Positions 51,401-61,834 of a stretch of 64,000 bases of DNA are shown here, in pieces. Under the pieces are notes generated by a model. That model saw nothing but the letters and a program-made list of their open reading frames with translations, did no database searches and was not told the origin of the DNA. A program made the translations under genes and the position numbers. The stretch is from DASSFG01 sp035547915 (lineage in GTDB: Bacteria; Planctomycetota; Planctomycetia; Pirellulales; JAICIG01). The stretch covers positions 66,666 to 130,665 of the forward strand of contig DASZTS010000039.1 of assembly GCA_035547915.1 (NCBI GenBank), in the 5' to 3' direction. Each line of letters begins with the position of its first letter. Position 1 is the first letter of the stretch.

Positions 51401-52759
51401 CTACAGGGTCTTTAAGTATTCCAAGACGGCGCGTTTCTCGTCGTCGTCGAGCACGTCGGGAAACCGATGTCCGGCCGCGCTCTTGCCGAATTCACGCGTG
51501 TCGAAGTAGCGGCGACGGGCCGCGCCGCCGCGGGCTTCTGCCGGCACGTCGTCGAGGGCCGTGATCTGTGGCCCCACTTTGTCCCGGTCGTAGCCGTCTT
51601 CACTGCGCGTCCAGACGACCGGTCGCCGGTCGCCATACAGCATGTGCCAGAGCGTCGGCACGGAACCGTTGTGCAAATAGGGGGCGGAAGCCCAGATGCC
51701 GTCGAGCGGCGGCGCGACATAGCCCGGCAAGTCGTGCTTCACGCCCTTTTCGCCATAGTGGCCGAACCAGGTGGCGCTATACGCTTCGCGCCATGCGGTG
51801 GGAATCGAGTCGAGCCGCACACGGTCGGTCTGTACGTCGTCGATCGGCACGTTGATCTCCGGATAGCTTCCGCCGGCGCCGTACGTGCCGTGGCACCCGC
51901 TGCAATGCCGCACGAACAACCGCTCGCCCCGCTCGGCCAGAGGACGGTCGATGGCGAACGGATAAGCCGGCGCTTCGAGCGACTCGATCCAGGCCAGCAC
52001 ATCGCGGTAATCGCTCTCCCACTCGCGGAACTTTTCGGGGCCGTTCTTGGGCAAGAGCAAGAATTGCATCAGCGCCCGGTGACTCTTGGGCACACCGCCG
52101 TCGGCATACAGGTGACGCTTCTTCTTGATGTTCCACCAGGGCGGCGCGTCGTGATCGTGGTGTAACAGTTTGGGAGGGAGTCGGTCGTGGTGCACGTTCA
52201 GATCGGCGTCGCGATAGGTGAGCAGGACGATGCCGAACATCACGGCGTTGGTCGTGCCGATCGTCGAGCCCAGTGGCATGGCGGCCCCGCCCAGATCCAT
52301 GTGAGCCAGTGCCTTGCCCAGCCGCAACTTGGTGGCGCGGACTTCGTCGGTGAGCGTCTCCAAGGCGTAGAGCGAGTTGGGTGCGCCGGGGATGACGCGG
52401 CCGGCGACCTTGCCGCCATGGCAGGCGAAGCAATTCATCACCCAACCACCCTTGCCGTCGTCGACGTACTGCAAGGCAACCGGTCCCGCGCGGCCCGGCG
52501 CCTCGGTCAGCCCATAGCGCGAGAAGGCCATCCGCCGCCGCTCGGCGACCGTGGCCCCTTCGGCCTGCGTGCGGAGCGGCTCCTCCCAGGTCTTCCACAA
52601 CTCATCGAAGACCTCTTGGTCGAAGTCGGGGGGCAGATAGGTCTTGGTGGTCAACCACCGGTAGCCCCGCTCGGCCGCGCCCTCACTCGGTCGATCTATC
52701 TCAGAACTCGCATCGGCCCAGCCCGCGGAGAGCGCCAGCCAGACAAGAACGGTGCCCAT
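51401..52759 (-). CDS. Diheme cytochrome c, cytochrome c peroxidase-related
   Basis: The 452-residue protein has a signal peptide (TVLVWLALSAGWADA) and two c-heme sites: CFACH at 110-114 and CSGCH at 286-290. Flanking sequences RLFVRHCSGCHGTYGAGG and GIWASAPYLHNGSVPTLWHMLYG are typical of MauG/cytochrome c peroxidase relatives and of planctomycete diheme proteins. The axial ligands beyond the two His are not clear. It transfers electrons outside the cytoplasmic membrane; peroxide reduction is uncertain because first-heme surroundings differ. It could accept electrons from the sugar dehydrogenase encoded nearby. Confidence 0.8.
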   Translation of the reverse strand: MGTVLVWLALSAGWADASSEIDRPSEGAAERGYRWLTTKTYLPPDFDQEVFDELWKTWEEPLRTQAEGATVAERRRMAFSRYGLTEAPGRAGPVALQYVDDGKGGWVMNCFACHGGKVAGRVIPGAPNSLYALETLTDEVRATKLRLGKALAHMDLGGAAMPLGSTIGTTNAVMFGIVLLTYRDADLNVHHDRLPPKLLHHDHDAPPWWNIKKKRHLYADGGVPKSHRALMQFLLLPKNGPEKFREWESDYRDVLAWIESLEAPAYPFAIDRPLAERGERLFVRHCSGCHGTYGAGGSYPEINVPIDDVQTDRVRLDSIPTAWREAYSATWFGHYGEKGVKHDLPGYVAPPLDGIWASAPYLHNGSVPTLWHMLYGDRRPVVWTRSEDGYDRDKVGPQITALDDVPAEARGGAARRRYFDTREFGKSAAGHRFPDVLDDDEKRAVLEYLKTL

Positions 52760-52941
52760 TTTCAGCCCAACTCCACGTTTTTACCCATAACCGGAGTCTA
52801 GGCCGGTCCCTTAACCGCCACAAGCCCGCCGGCTGGCGAGTGGGCCCTGCGCGGGTCATACGCGGTACAATATGCACCAGTGCGCTCCGCCCGTTGGCCG
52901 TGCCGCTGAACTCCCCTCACACAGCAAAAAACCGTACCGTC

Positions 52942-53871
52942 ATGCGTATCGTCTCTCTCCTTCCCAGCGCGACGGAAATTGTGTGTCAGCTTGGGCTGAG
53001 GGAGGAATTGGTCGGCGTGAGCCATGAGTGCGACTACCCGCACCATGTGCGGAACTTGCCCAAGATCACGCGGACGCGCATACCGCCGACCGCATCGAGC
53101 CGCGAAATCGACGCGCTGGTCCGCGAACGGTTAAAGGCGGAACAGGCCCTGTACTCGCTCGACGTGCCGCTGCTCGAATCGCTACGGCCCGACCTGATCG
53201 TCACGCAGACGTTGTGCAACGTGTGTGCGGTGGCCGAATCGGAGGTGCGGGCGGCCGTTTGTACCCTGCCCGGCGAAGCACACGTCGTGAACCTCGAACC
53301 GATGCGACTGGCCGACGTCTTCCAGTCCCTGCGCCTCGTCGGCGATGCGGCCGGCGTGCCGCACCGCGCCGAAGACGCCGTGGCCCGGTTGCAGGCGCGG
53401 GTCGCCGCGGTCGAACATCGCACGCGGAACATCGACGGTCCCATACGCACCCTGTTTCTGGAATGGGCCGATCCGCCCTTCTGTGCCGGGCATTGGACAC
53501 CCGAATTGGTCCGGCTGGCCGGCGGCCGCGAGACGATCGGACGCGAAGGCGAACCCTCGCGCACGATCTCCTGGGACGAGATCGTCGAGGCCGATCCCGA
53601 CGTCCTCTTCATGGCCTGCTGCGGCTTCGACGCCGAGCGCACCGGGCAGGATCTTTCGCTTCTCGCCGCTCGCCCCGGCTTCGACCGCCTCGCCTGCGCG
53701 CGTACGGGCCGGGTGTATTGGACCGATGGCAATGCTTATTTCAACCGGCCGGGACCGCGATTGGTCGATGCTCTCGAGATCCTCGCACACGCCCTTCATC
53801 CGCACGTCCATCACCTCCCCGCCGGCTTGCCCGAAGCCCAGTGTCTCGGAGGCACGGCGACCGTGAGTTGA
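52942..53871 (+). CDS. BtuF-like cobalamin / metallophore-binding protein
   Basis: Starting at ATG 52942, the 309-residue protein begins RIVSLLPSATEIVCQLGLREELVGVSHECDYPHHV, the signature of BtuF/cobalamin-type helical-backbone binding proteins (PF01497). Later LRPDLIVTQTLCNVCAV and EWADPPFCAGHWTPELVRLAGG fit the second lobe. No signal peptide is seen, so it acts in the cytoplasm or is exported by another way; such leaderless forms are widespread and may not be transport proteins. No ABC permease or ATPase is next to it. B12 binding is inferred from family resemblance. Confidence 0.75.
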   Translation: MRIVSLLPSATEIVCQLGLREELVGVSHECDYPHHVRNLPKITRTRIPPTASSREIDALVRERLKAEQALYSLDVPLLESLRPDLIVTQTLCNVCAVAESEVRAAVCTLPGEAHVVNLEPMRLADVFQSLRLVGDAAGVPHRAEDAVARLQARVAAVEHRTRNIDGPIRTLFLEWADPPFCAGHWTPELVRLAGGRETIGREGEPSRTISWDEIVEADPDVLFMACCGFDAERTGQDLSLLAARPGFDRLACARTGRVYWTDGNAYFNRPGPRLVDALEILAHALHPHVHHLPAGLPEAQCLGGTATVS

Positions 53872-53928
53872 TGTCGGGCCGGTTGGTCGAGCGCTCCTTC
53901 GCGCTTGCCCGCCGCCGTCGGGCACCTC

Positions 53929-54759
53929 ATGTTAAAAGGCATGGCCAGCCTGCTCACCAAACTGAAGCCGACGCGTCGTTGGTTACAGGTATCTCTGCGG
54001 ACCATGCTCGTGGCCGTCGCTTTGCTCAGCATCATCTTGAGCCTATGGATCGTGCCCGCCGAGCGGCAGCGGCGGACGGTGGCGGCGATCTACGCTACGG
54101 GAGGATTTGTCGACTACATACCGCTTCTGGCACTCATCCAAGATTCTGGCGTGACAGATCCCCGCGAGAGCGAGACCTTTCCCAAAACCTTCCTGCGGCG
54201 CTGGCTGCCGCCCGATTACTTTGACGACGTTCTTCAGGCCCATCTCCCGAAAACTCGGCTCACGGAAGCCGGGCTAAACCACCTGCTAGCGCTGACCAGC
54301 CTGCAAACGCTTGGCCTGGGCGATACTCAGAATACGGACGCGGGACTTAACCATTTGCGGGGGCTGCTGCCGGGCCTGCAACAGCTTTATCTCGGCGGTA
54401 GCCAGGTCACCGACGCGGGGCTCGCCCATTTGCAAGGACTGACGGGCCTGCAGGACCTTTCGCTCGGCAGCACTCAGGTCACGGATGCGGGGCTGACCAA
54501 CCTGCAAGGGCTGACGGGCTTGCAACAGCTCACTCTCAATAACACCCAGGTCTCGGATGCTGGGGTTGCCCAGTTGCGAGCGCTGACGAGTCTGCGAGGG
54601 CTCCGGCTCGACAACACACAAATTACGGATGTTGGACTGGCTCGCCTGCAAGTACTGACGGACCTGCGATTTATTGATCTCACCAAGACTCGGGTCACGG
54701 CTGCGGGCGTGGCCAAATTCCGTCAGGCATTGCCAAAATGCAAGATCCGCGGACCGTGA
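53929..54759 (+). CDS. Leucine-rich-repeat protein with N-terminal membrane helix
   Basis: Starts at 53929 (MLKGMASLL) or 53941 (MASLLTKLK) are possible. A membrane helix (MLVAVALLSIILSLWIV) near residue 30-46 is followed by ~80 residues and then about six LRR units of 24 residues with the pattern LTxLQxLxLxxTQVTDAGLxxLQG, ending at residue ~275. The repeat type with TQVTDAGL is the GALA/cysteine-containing-like form common in planctomycetes. The repeats probably bind a protein ligand at the cell surface. A shorter LRR protein with related repeats lies at 56.3 kb. Confidence 0.82.
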   Translation: MLKGMASLLTKLKPTRRWLQVSLRTMLVAVALLSIILSLWIVPAERQRRTVAAIYATGGFVDYIPLLALIQDSGVTDPRESETFPKTFLRRWLPPDYFDDVLQAHLPKTRLTEAGLNHLLALTSLQTLGLGDTQNTDAGLNHLRGLLPGLQQLYLGGSQVTDAGLAHLQGLTGLQDLSLGSTQVTDAGLTNLQGLTGLQQLTLNNTQVSDAGVAQLRALTSLRGLRLDNTQITDVGLARLQVLTDLRFIDLTKTRVTAAGVAKFRQALPKCKIRGP

Positions 54760-54936
54760 CTGACTCTCGTACGCACTGCTGTTGGTCAAGGCGGTGCTGG
54801 ATCGGCTTATCCTCACCGACTAAAGAACCTGCGACCGCTTGGTGAGACGCAGCACATGCTTGCCGTCGGCCGTGACGCTTATTAAAAAGGCTTTGCCGAT
54901 TACCGATTTTCTCCGCACCAAAAAGAGCATGCAACG

Positions 54937-55626
54937 ATGACGATTGTGCCCCGATATGCCGTTTCTGCAGTAATTCTCTCGTGGTTCGCAATCGGTGCGC
55001 CGTTGGCGGCGGCCGAAGCCGATGAGGCGGCCGTGACGAGAGCGAAGGCTCTGTTCGATGGCAAAAGTCTCGATGGATGGGAGCATATCGGGCCGGGGAG
55101 GTTCGTTTTGGAAGAAGGGTTGCTGAAGACGGAAGGGGGCATGGGGTTACTGTGGTACAAGAAGCAGAAGCTCGGCGATTGCGTGCTCCGCGTGGTGTAT
55201 AAGACGACGCGGCAGCAAGACAACTCGGGCGTCTATGTACGGATCGCCGAAGAACCGCGCGACCCGTGGTACGCGGTACACTACGGCTACGAAATTCAGA
55301 TCGCTGATGCGGAAGAGGGATCGCCCTATCGCGTGAGCGGCTCGGTCTATTCGTTCGCCAAGGCCGCGGCCCGGCCGACCAAGCCGGCCGGCGAGTGGAA
55401 CGTGTTGGAGGTTACGCTCCGCGGTGATCGCATCCGCACCTCGCTCAACGGCGTGCAGGTCGCCGACTTCAACCCGGCCGATCCGGTGCCCGAACTTTCT
55501 CCGCGGGGTGGCATGGGCGACCCCGAACCCGGCCCGCGTCCCAAGGCAGGCTACATCGGTCTCCAAAACCACGACGACAAATGCGTGGTGTATTTCAAGG
55601 AAGTCTCTGTAAGCCCGTTGCCCTGA
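54937..55626 (+). CDS. DUF1080 (3-keto-disaccharide hydrolase) family protein
   Basis: The 229-residue protein has a signal peptide (YAVSAVILSWFAIGAPLAAAEA) followed by one DUF1080 beta-sandwich of ~190 residues: LFDGKSLDGWEHIGPGRF, LGDCVLRVVYKTTRQQDNSGVYVRI, EIQIADAE, GEWNVLEVTLRGDRIRTSLNGVQVADF and GYIGLQNHDDKCVVYFKEVSV. This family is greatly expanded in planctomycetes; members hydrolyse 3-keto-glycosides. It is expected in the periplasm-like compartment. Confidence 0.88.
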   Translation: MTIVPRYAVSAVILSWFAIGAPLAAAEADEAAVTRAKALFDGKSLDGWEHIGPGRFVLEEGLLKTEGGMGLLWYKKQKLGDCVLRVVYKTTRQQDNSGVYVRIAEEPRDPWYAVHYGYEIQIADAEEGSPYRVSGSVYSFAKAAARPTKPAGEWNVLEVTLRGDRIRTSLNGVQVADFNPADPVPELSPRGGMGDPEPGPRPKAGYIGLQNHDDKCVVYFKEVSVSPLP

Positions 55627-55681
55627 ACGGCGTTGGCAGGCTGCTAGTGCCCGCCGTCGCAACAGCAACAAAGCGCTTCCG

Positions 55682-56242
55682 ATGAAGAATAAAATCCTCG
55701 TGCTCTACGACTCCGCCAGTGGCAACACGGCGAAGATGGCAGCGCTGGTCGCCGAAGGGGCCCGCGACGTGCCCGACGTGGAAGTCCGACTGCGCCATCT
55801 CGATGAGGCCGCGGCCGACGATGTGTTGTGGTGCGACGGCCTGGCACTGGGAAGCCCAACGAACATGGGCATCCTCTCCTGGAAGATGAAACGCTTCTGG
55901 GACGAAGAGATGATGTCGCACTGGATGAAGATCGACGGCAAGATCGGCTGCGCCTTCTCGTCCGCGGGCGGATGGGGAGGTGGTCAGGAACTCGCCTGCC
56001 AGTCGTTGTTGACCGTGCTGATGAATTTCGGCTTCTTGGTGTTCGGCGTGACCGACTACGCCGGCAAGTTGACGACGCTCCACTACGGCGCCACCGCGGT
56101 CCGCGAGCCGCGCAGCGAAGAGTTACAGGCCGCCTGCCGCATCTTGGGCCGGCGGTTGGCCGAATGGGTGGCGGTGTTCATCGGCGGCCGCCGCGAGCAA
56201 CATCCGCTCGTCAAGCCGATCGAGCGCTTGCCGCCGGGATGA
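55682..56242 (+). CDS. Flavodoxin / WrbA-like FMN oxidoreductase
   Basis: The 186-residue protein starts KNKILVLYDSASGNTAKMAALVAEGA, with a phosphate-binding loop typical of flavodoxins (SASGNTAKM). Then DGLALGSPTNMGILSWKMKRFWDE and AFSSAGGWGGGQELACQSLLTVLMNFGFLV fit WrbA/NQO-type FMN proteins. It should reduce quinones with NAD(P)H or act as an electron carrier in the cytoplasm. It converges with the operon ending at 56249. Confidence 0.85.
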   Translation: MKNKILVLYDSASGNTAKMAALVAEGARDVPDVEVRLRHLDEAAADDVLWCDGLALGSPTNMGILSWKMKRFWDEEMMSHWMKIDGKIGCAFSSAGGWGGGQELACQSLLTVLMNFGFLVFGVTDYAGKLTTLHYGATAVREPRSEELQAACRILGRRLAEWVAVFIGGRREQHPLVKPIERLPPG

Positions 56243-56248
56243 AGCCGG

Positions 56249-56497
56249 TTACTCCGTCTTCGACCGCAAGATGGCGATGCCGGGCAAGGCCTGCCTCAAT
56301 TCGTCGAGTCCCGTTTCGGTGACGTGGGTGCCGTCGAGCACGAGCATCTGCAAGCGGCCCAATCGTTTCAGATGCAAGAGCCCCGCGTCGGTCACCTGCG
56401 TGCCCGAGAGATCGAGCACGTCGACGTCCGACAGACCATCCATCTCGGCCAAATCCTGATCGCTGATGCGCGTGCCGCTCAAGTTGACGTAAGACAT
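56249..56497 (-). CDS. Small leucine-rich-repeat protein
   Basis: From ATG 56497 the protein has 82 residues made almost only of LRR units: SYVNLSGTRISDQDLAEMDGL, VDVLDLSGTQVTDAGLLHLKRL, LQMLVLDGTHVTETGLDELRQAL. The longer open frame upstream overlaps ispH and is unlikely. No signal peptide is present, so it is cytoplasmic. It is the last gene of the apparent operon with ispH (10-base gap). Confidence 0.65.
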   Translation of the reverse strand: MSYVNLSGTRISDQDLAEMDGLSDVDVLDLSGTQVTDAGLLHLKRLGRLQMLVLDGTHVTETGLDELRQALPGIAILRSKTE

Positions 56498-56507
56498 CGA
56501 ACCATCC

Positions 56508-57434
56508 TCAGCGAACTTCCACAGGGAGGGGAAACTCGACCTGCTCTTCCCGCACCGAGTGTTCCTCGACCGTCGCATCGAACCACCCGCAGAGCGTAGC
56601 CACGCACTGCGCGACGAGGTCTTCTGGCGCGCTCGCGCCGGCCGTCACCACCACCGTCTGCTTGCCGGCGAACCACTCGCGATCGAGCTCCGCCGCGTCA
56701 TCGACCAGCCAGGCTGGGCACCCGAACTCGCGAGCCACTTCGAGCAGCCGATTGCTGTTCGAGCTGTTGCGGCTCCCCACAACGAGTACCGCGTCGGCCT
56801 GTGGCAACAGGCGCTTCAGCGCTTCCTGCCGGTTCTGGGTGGCGTAACAGATGTCTTCCTTCGGCGCGCCGACGCATTGCGGATATCGCCGCCGCAGACG
56901 CTCGATGATCAGGCTCGCTTCGTCCACGCTGAGCGTGGTCTGCGTCAGGTAGGCCACCTTGTCGGGCCGCGCGATGTCGAGCTGGTCGACGTCCTCGGGG
57001 CATTCGACCAGCAGAATGTCGCCCGGCGCGTATCCCAACGTGCCGACCACCTCATCGTGTCCGTCGTGGCCGATGAGCACGATGGTGTATCCCTGCTCAG
57101 CGAATTTGACCGCTTCCAGGTGCACTTTGCGCACCAGCGGACAGGTGGCGTCGATCACGTTCAGCCCGCGCGCGAACGCCGCCTGCTGAACGGCCGGTGA
57201 CACGCCGTGCGCGCTGTACATGACGTTGGCGCCGGCCGGCACATCGGCCAGATCTTCGACGAACACGGCCCCCTTGGCGCGAAAGCGGTCGACTACGTGC
57301 CGATTGTGGACGATTTCATGGTAGACGTAGAGCGGCGTACCGAGCAGCGCGATGGCCCGGTCGAGTGCTTCGACCGCCATGTTCACGCCCGCGCAGAAGC
57401 CACGCGGCGCGGCCAAGAGGATTCTCATCGTCAT
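56508..57434 (-). CDS. ispH: 4-hydroxy-3-methylbut-2-enyl diphosphate reductase
   Basis: The 308-residue protein has the three cysteines that hold the iron-sulfur cluster: Cys14 (PRGFCAGVNMAVEAL), Cys98 (DATCPLV) and Cys196 (DICYATQNRQ). Substrate-binding residues are in YHEIVHN (His39/His42 region), AHGVSP and TQTTLSVDE; VTAGASAPE is the C-terminal loop. It makes isopentenyl and dimethylallyl diphosphate in the last MEP step. It is 44 bases downstream of the receiver-kinase gene on the same strand, so it is probably expressed together with the kinases and the terpene-synthase-like gene. Confidence 0.95.
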   Translation of the reverse strand: MTMRILLAAPRGFCAGVNMAVEALDRAIALLGTPLYVYHEIVHNRHVVDRFRAKGAVFVEDLADVPAGANVMYSAHGVSPAVQQAAFARGLNVIDATCPLVRKVHLEAVKFAEQGYTIVLIGHDGHDEVVGTLGYAPGDILLVECPEDVDQLDIARPDKVAYLTQTTLSVDEASLIIERLRRRYPQCVGAPKEDICYATQNRQEALKRLLPQADAVLVVGSRNSSNSNRLLEVAREFGCPAWLVDDAAELDREWFAGKQTVVVTAGASAPEDLVAQCVATLCGWFDATVEEHSVREEQVEFPLPVEVR

Positions 57435-57477
57435 AGCAGGACCTGTGTTCTAAAGGTGTCCAACCTCTCCTCGTTCC

Positions 57478-58627
57478 TCACACGCCCGCCGACAACGGTT
57501 GCCCCGGGAATAGCGGAGCGACCGTCGCCACCACTGGCACCGCGCCGGGCGCCGCACCATCCGCCGCCGGTCCTGCCTGTAAGAGCGGCAGGCGGATCGT
57601 GAAGGTGGTGCCCACGTCTGGGGTTGTCTGGCATTCGATCTGTCCGCCGTGCGCCTCCACAATCTCTTTGACCACGTCGAGCCCCAGCCCCGTCCCTTCC
57701 TCTCCCTTGGTGCTGAAGAAGGGTTCCCAGATCCGTGCGGCCACCGCCGGCTGCATGCCGCAACCGTTGTCGCGCACGGTGATGACGGCGTCGGTCCGCC
57801 GGGTATCGAGCTCCACTCCGATCCGTCCGTCGGCCCGATCGCGGATGGCGTGGGCCGCATTCTTGATCAGGTTGATAAGCACCTGCTGCAACTTGACGGC
57901 GTGCCCCTTGACGCACGCCTCGACGTGTACGCGCAGCGAGAGCCGGGCGTAGGGCAGTGTCTTGTCGTAGCGCAAAAACCCGGCCAGTTCGTGCAGCACG
58001 TCGGCGAGCGAGAGGGGCTGCAGTTCGACGCCGGTTTGCTCGTTTCGCACGAACGACTTCACCTCGTTGACGAGTTGCAGCAGGCGGTCGTACGTCTGCC
58101 GCGACATGGCCGCGGTCTGCACCAGCTCTTCCTGGTCGGCATAGCGATCCTCGATCAGCTCCAACAGAGGGAGCATCGAGAGCTGGTTCCCCATTTCGTG
58201 CGCGATGCGGGCGGCCGAGCGGCCGAGCGCCGCGCAGCGGTCGACCGTCACCAACCGCTCCGTCAAAGCCGAATTGGTCACCGACAGGTCGTAGGCTTCG
58301 ATGGCCCGCGATAGCACCGAGAAGATGTCGTATCGCTCCCACGGTTTCTTGAGGAAGTAGTACACCTGTCCTTGGTTGATCGCGTCGAGCATGGCCTTCG
58401 AGTCGGCATAACCCGTCAGCATGACGCGCTTGGTGTGCGGATATTGGCGGCGCATGACCTCGAACAGCTCGGCACCCGTCATGCCCGGCATGCGCTGGTC
58501 GGCCACCACCACCGGGAATGACTGCCGCTCGAGCAGCTCCAGCGCCTGCGCAGCGCTATTGGCCGTGTAGACGTTGAACGACGTCTCGAACGTCGCCTCG
58601 AAGACGACGAGATTGTCCATCTCGTCG

Positions 58628-58653
<26 letters not shown>
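57478..58653 (-). CDS. Receiver-domain histidine kinase (REC-HisKA-HATPase)
   Basis: The 391-residue protein has an N-terminal receiver: YVDDE (~7-11), phospho-acceptor Asp52 (VVVADQRMPGMTG), Thr80 and Lys103 (FLKKPW). A kinase core follows, with H-box AARIAHEMGNQLS (His152), LIKNAAHAI, DNGCGMQ and GTGLGLDVVKEIVEAHGG. No membrane helix is present. It could be phosphorylated by the hybrid kinase encoded upstream and modulate its own kinase. Its start overlaps the end of that gene by 26 bases, indicating tight coupling. The output target is unknown. Confidence 0.9.
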
Positions 58654-61813
<3,160 letters not shown>

Positions 61814-61834
61814 GAGACGCTCTGCCGCCGCCGG

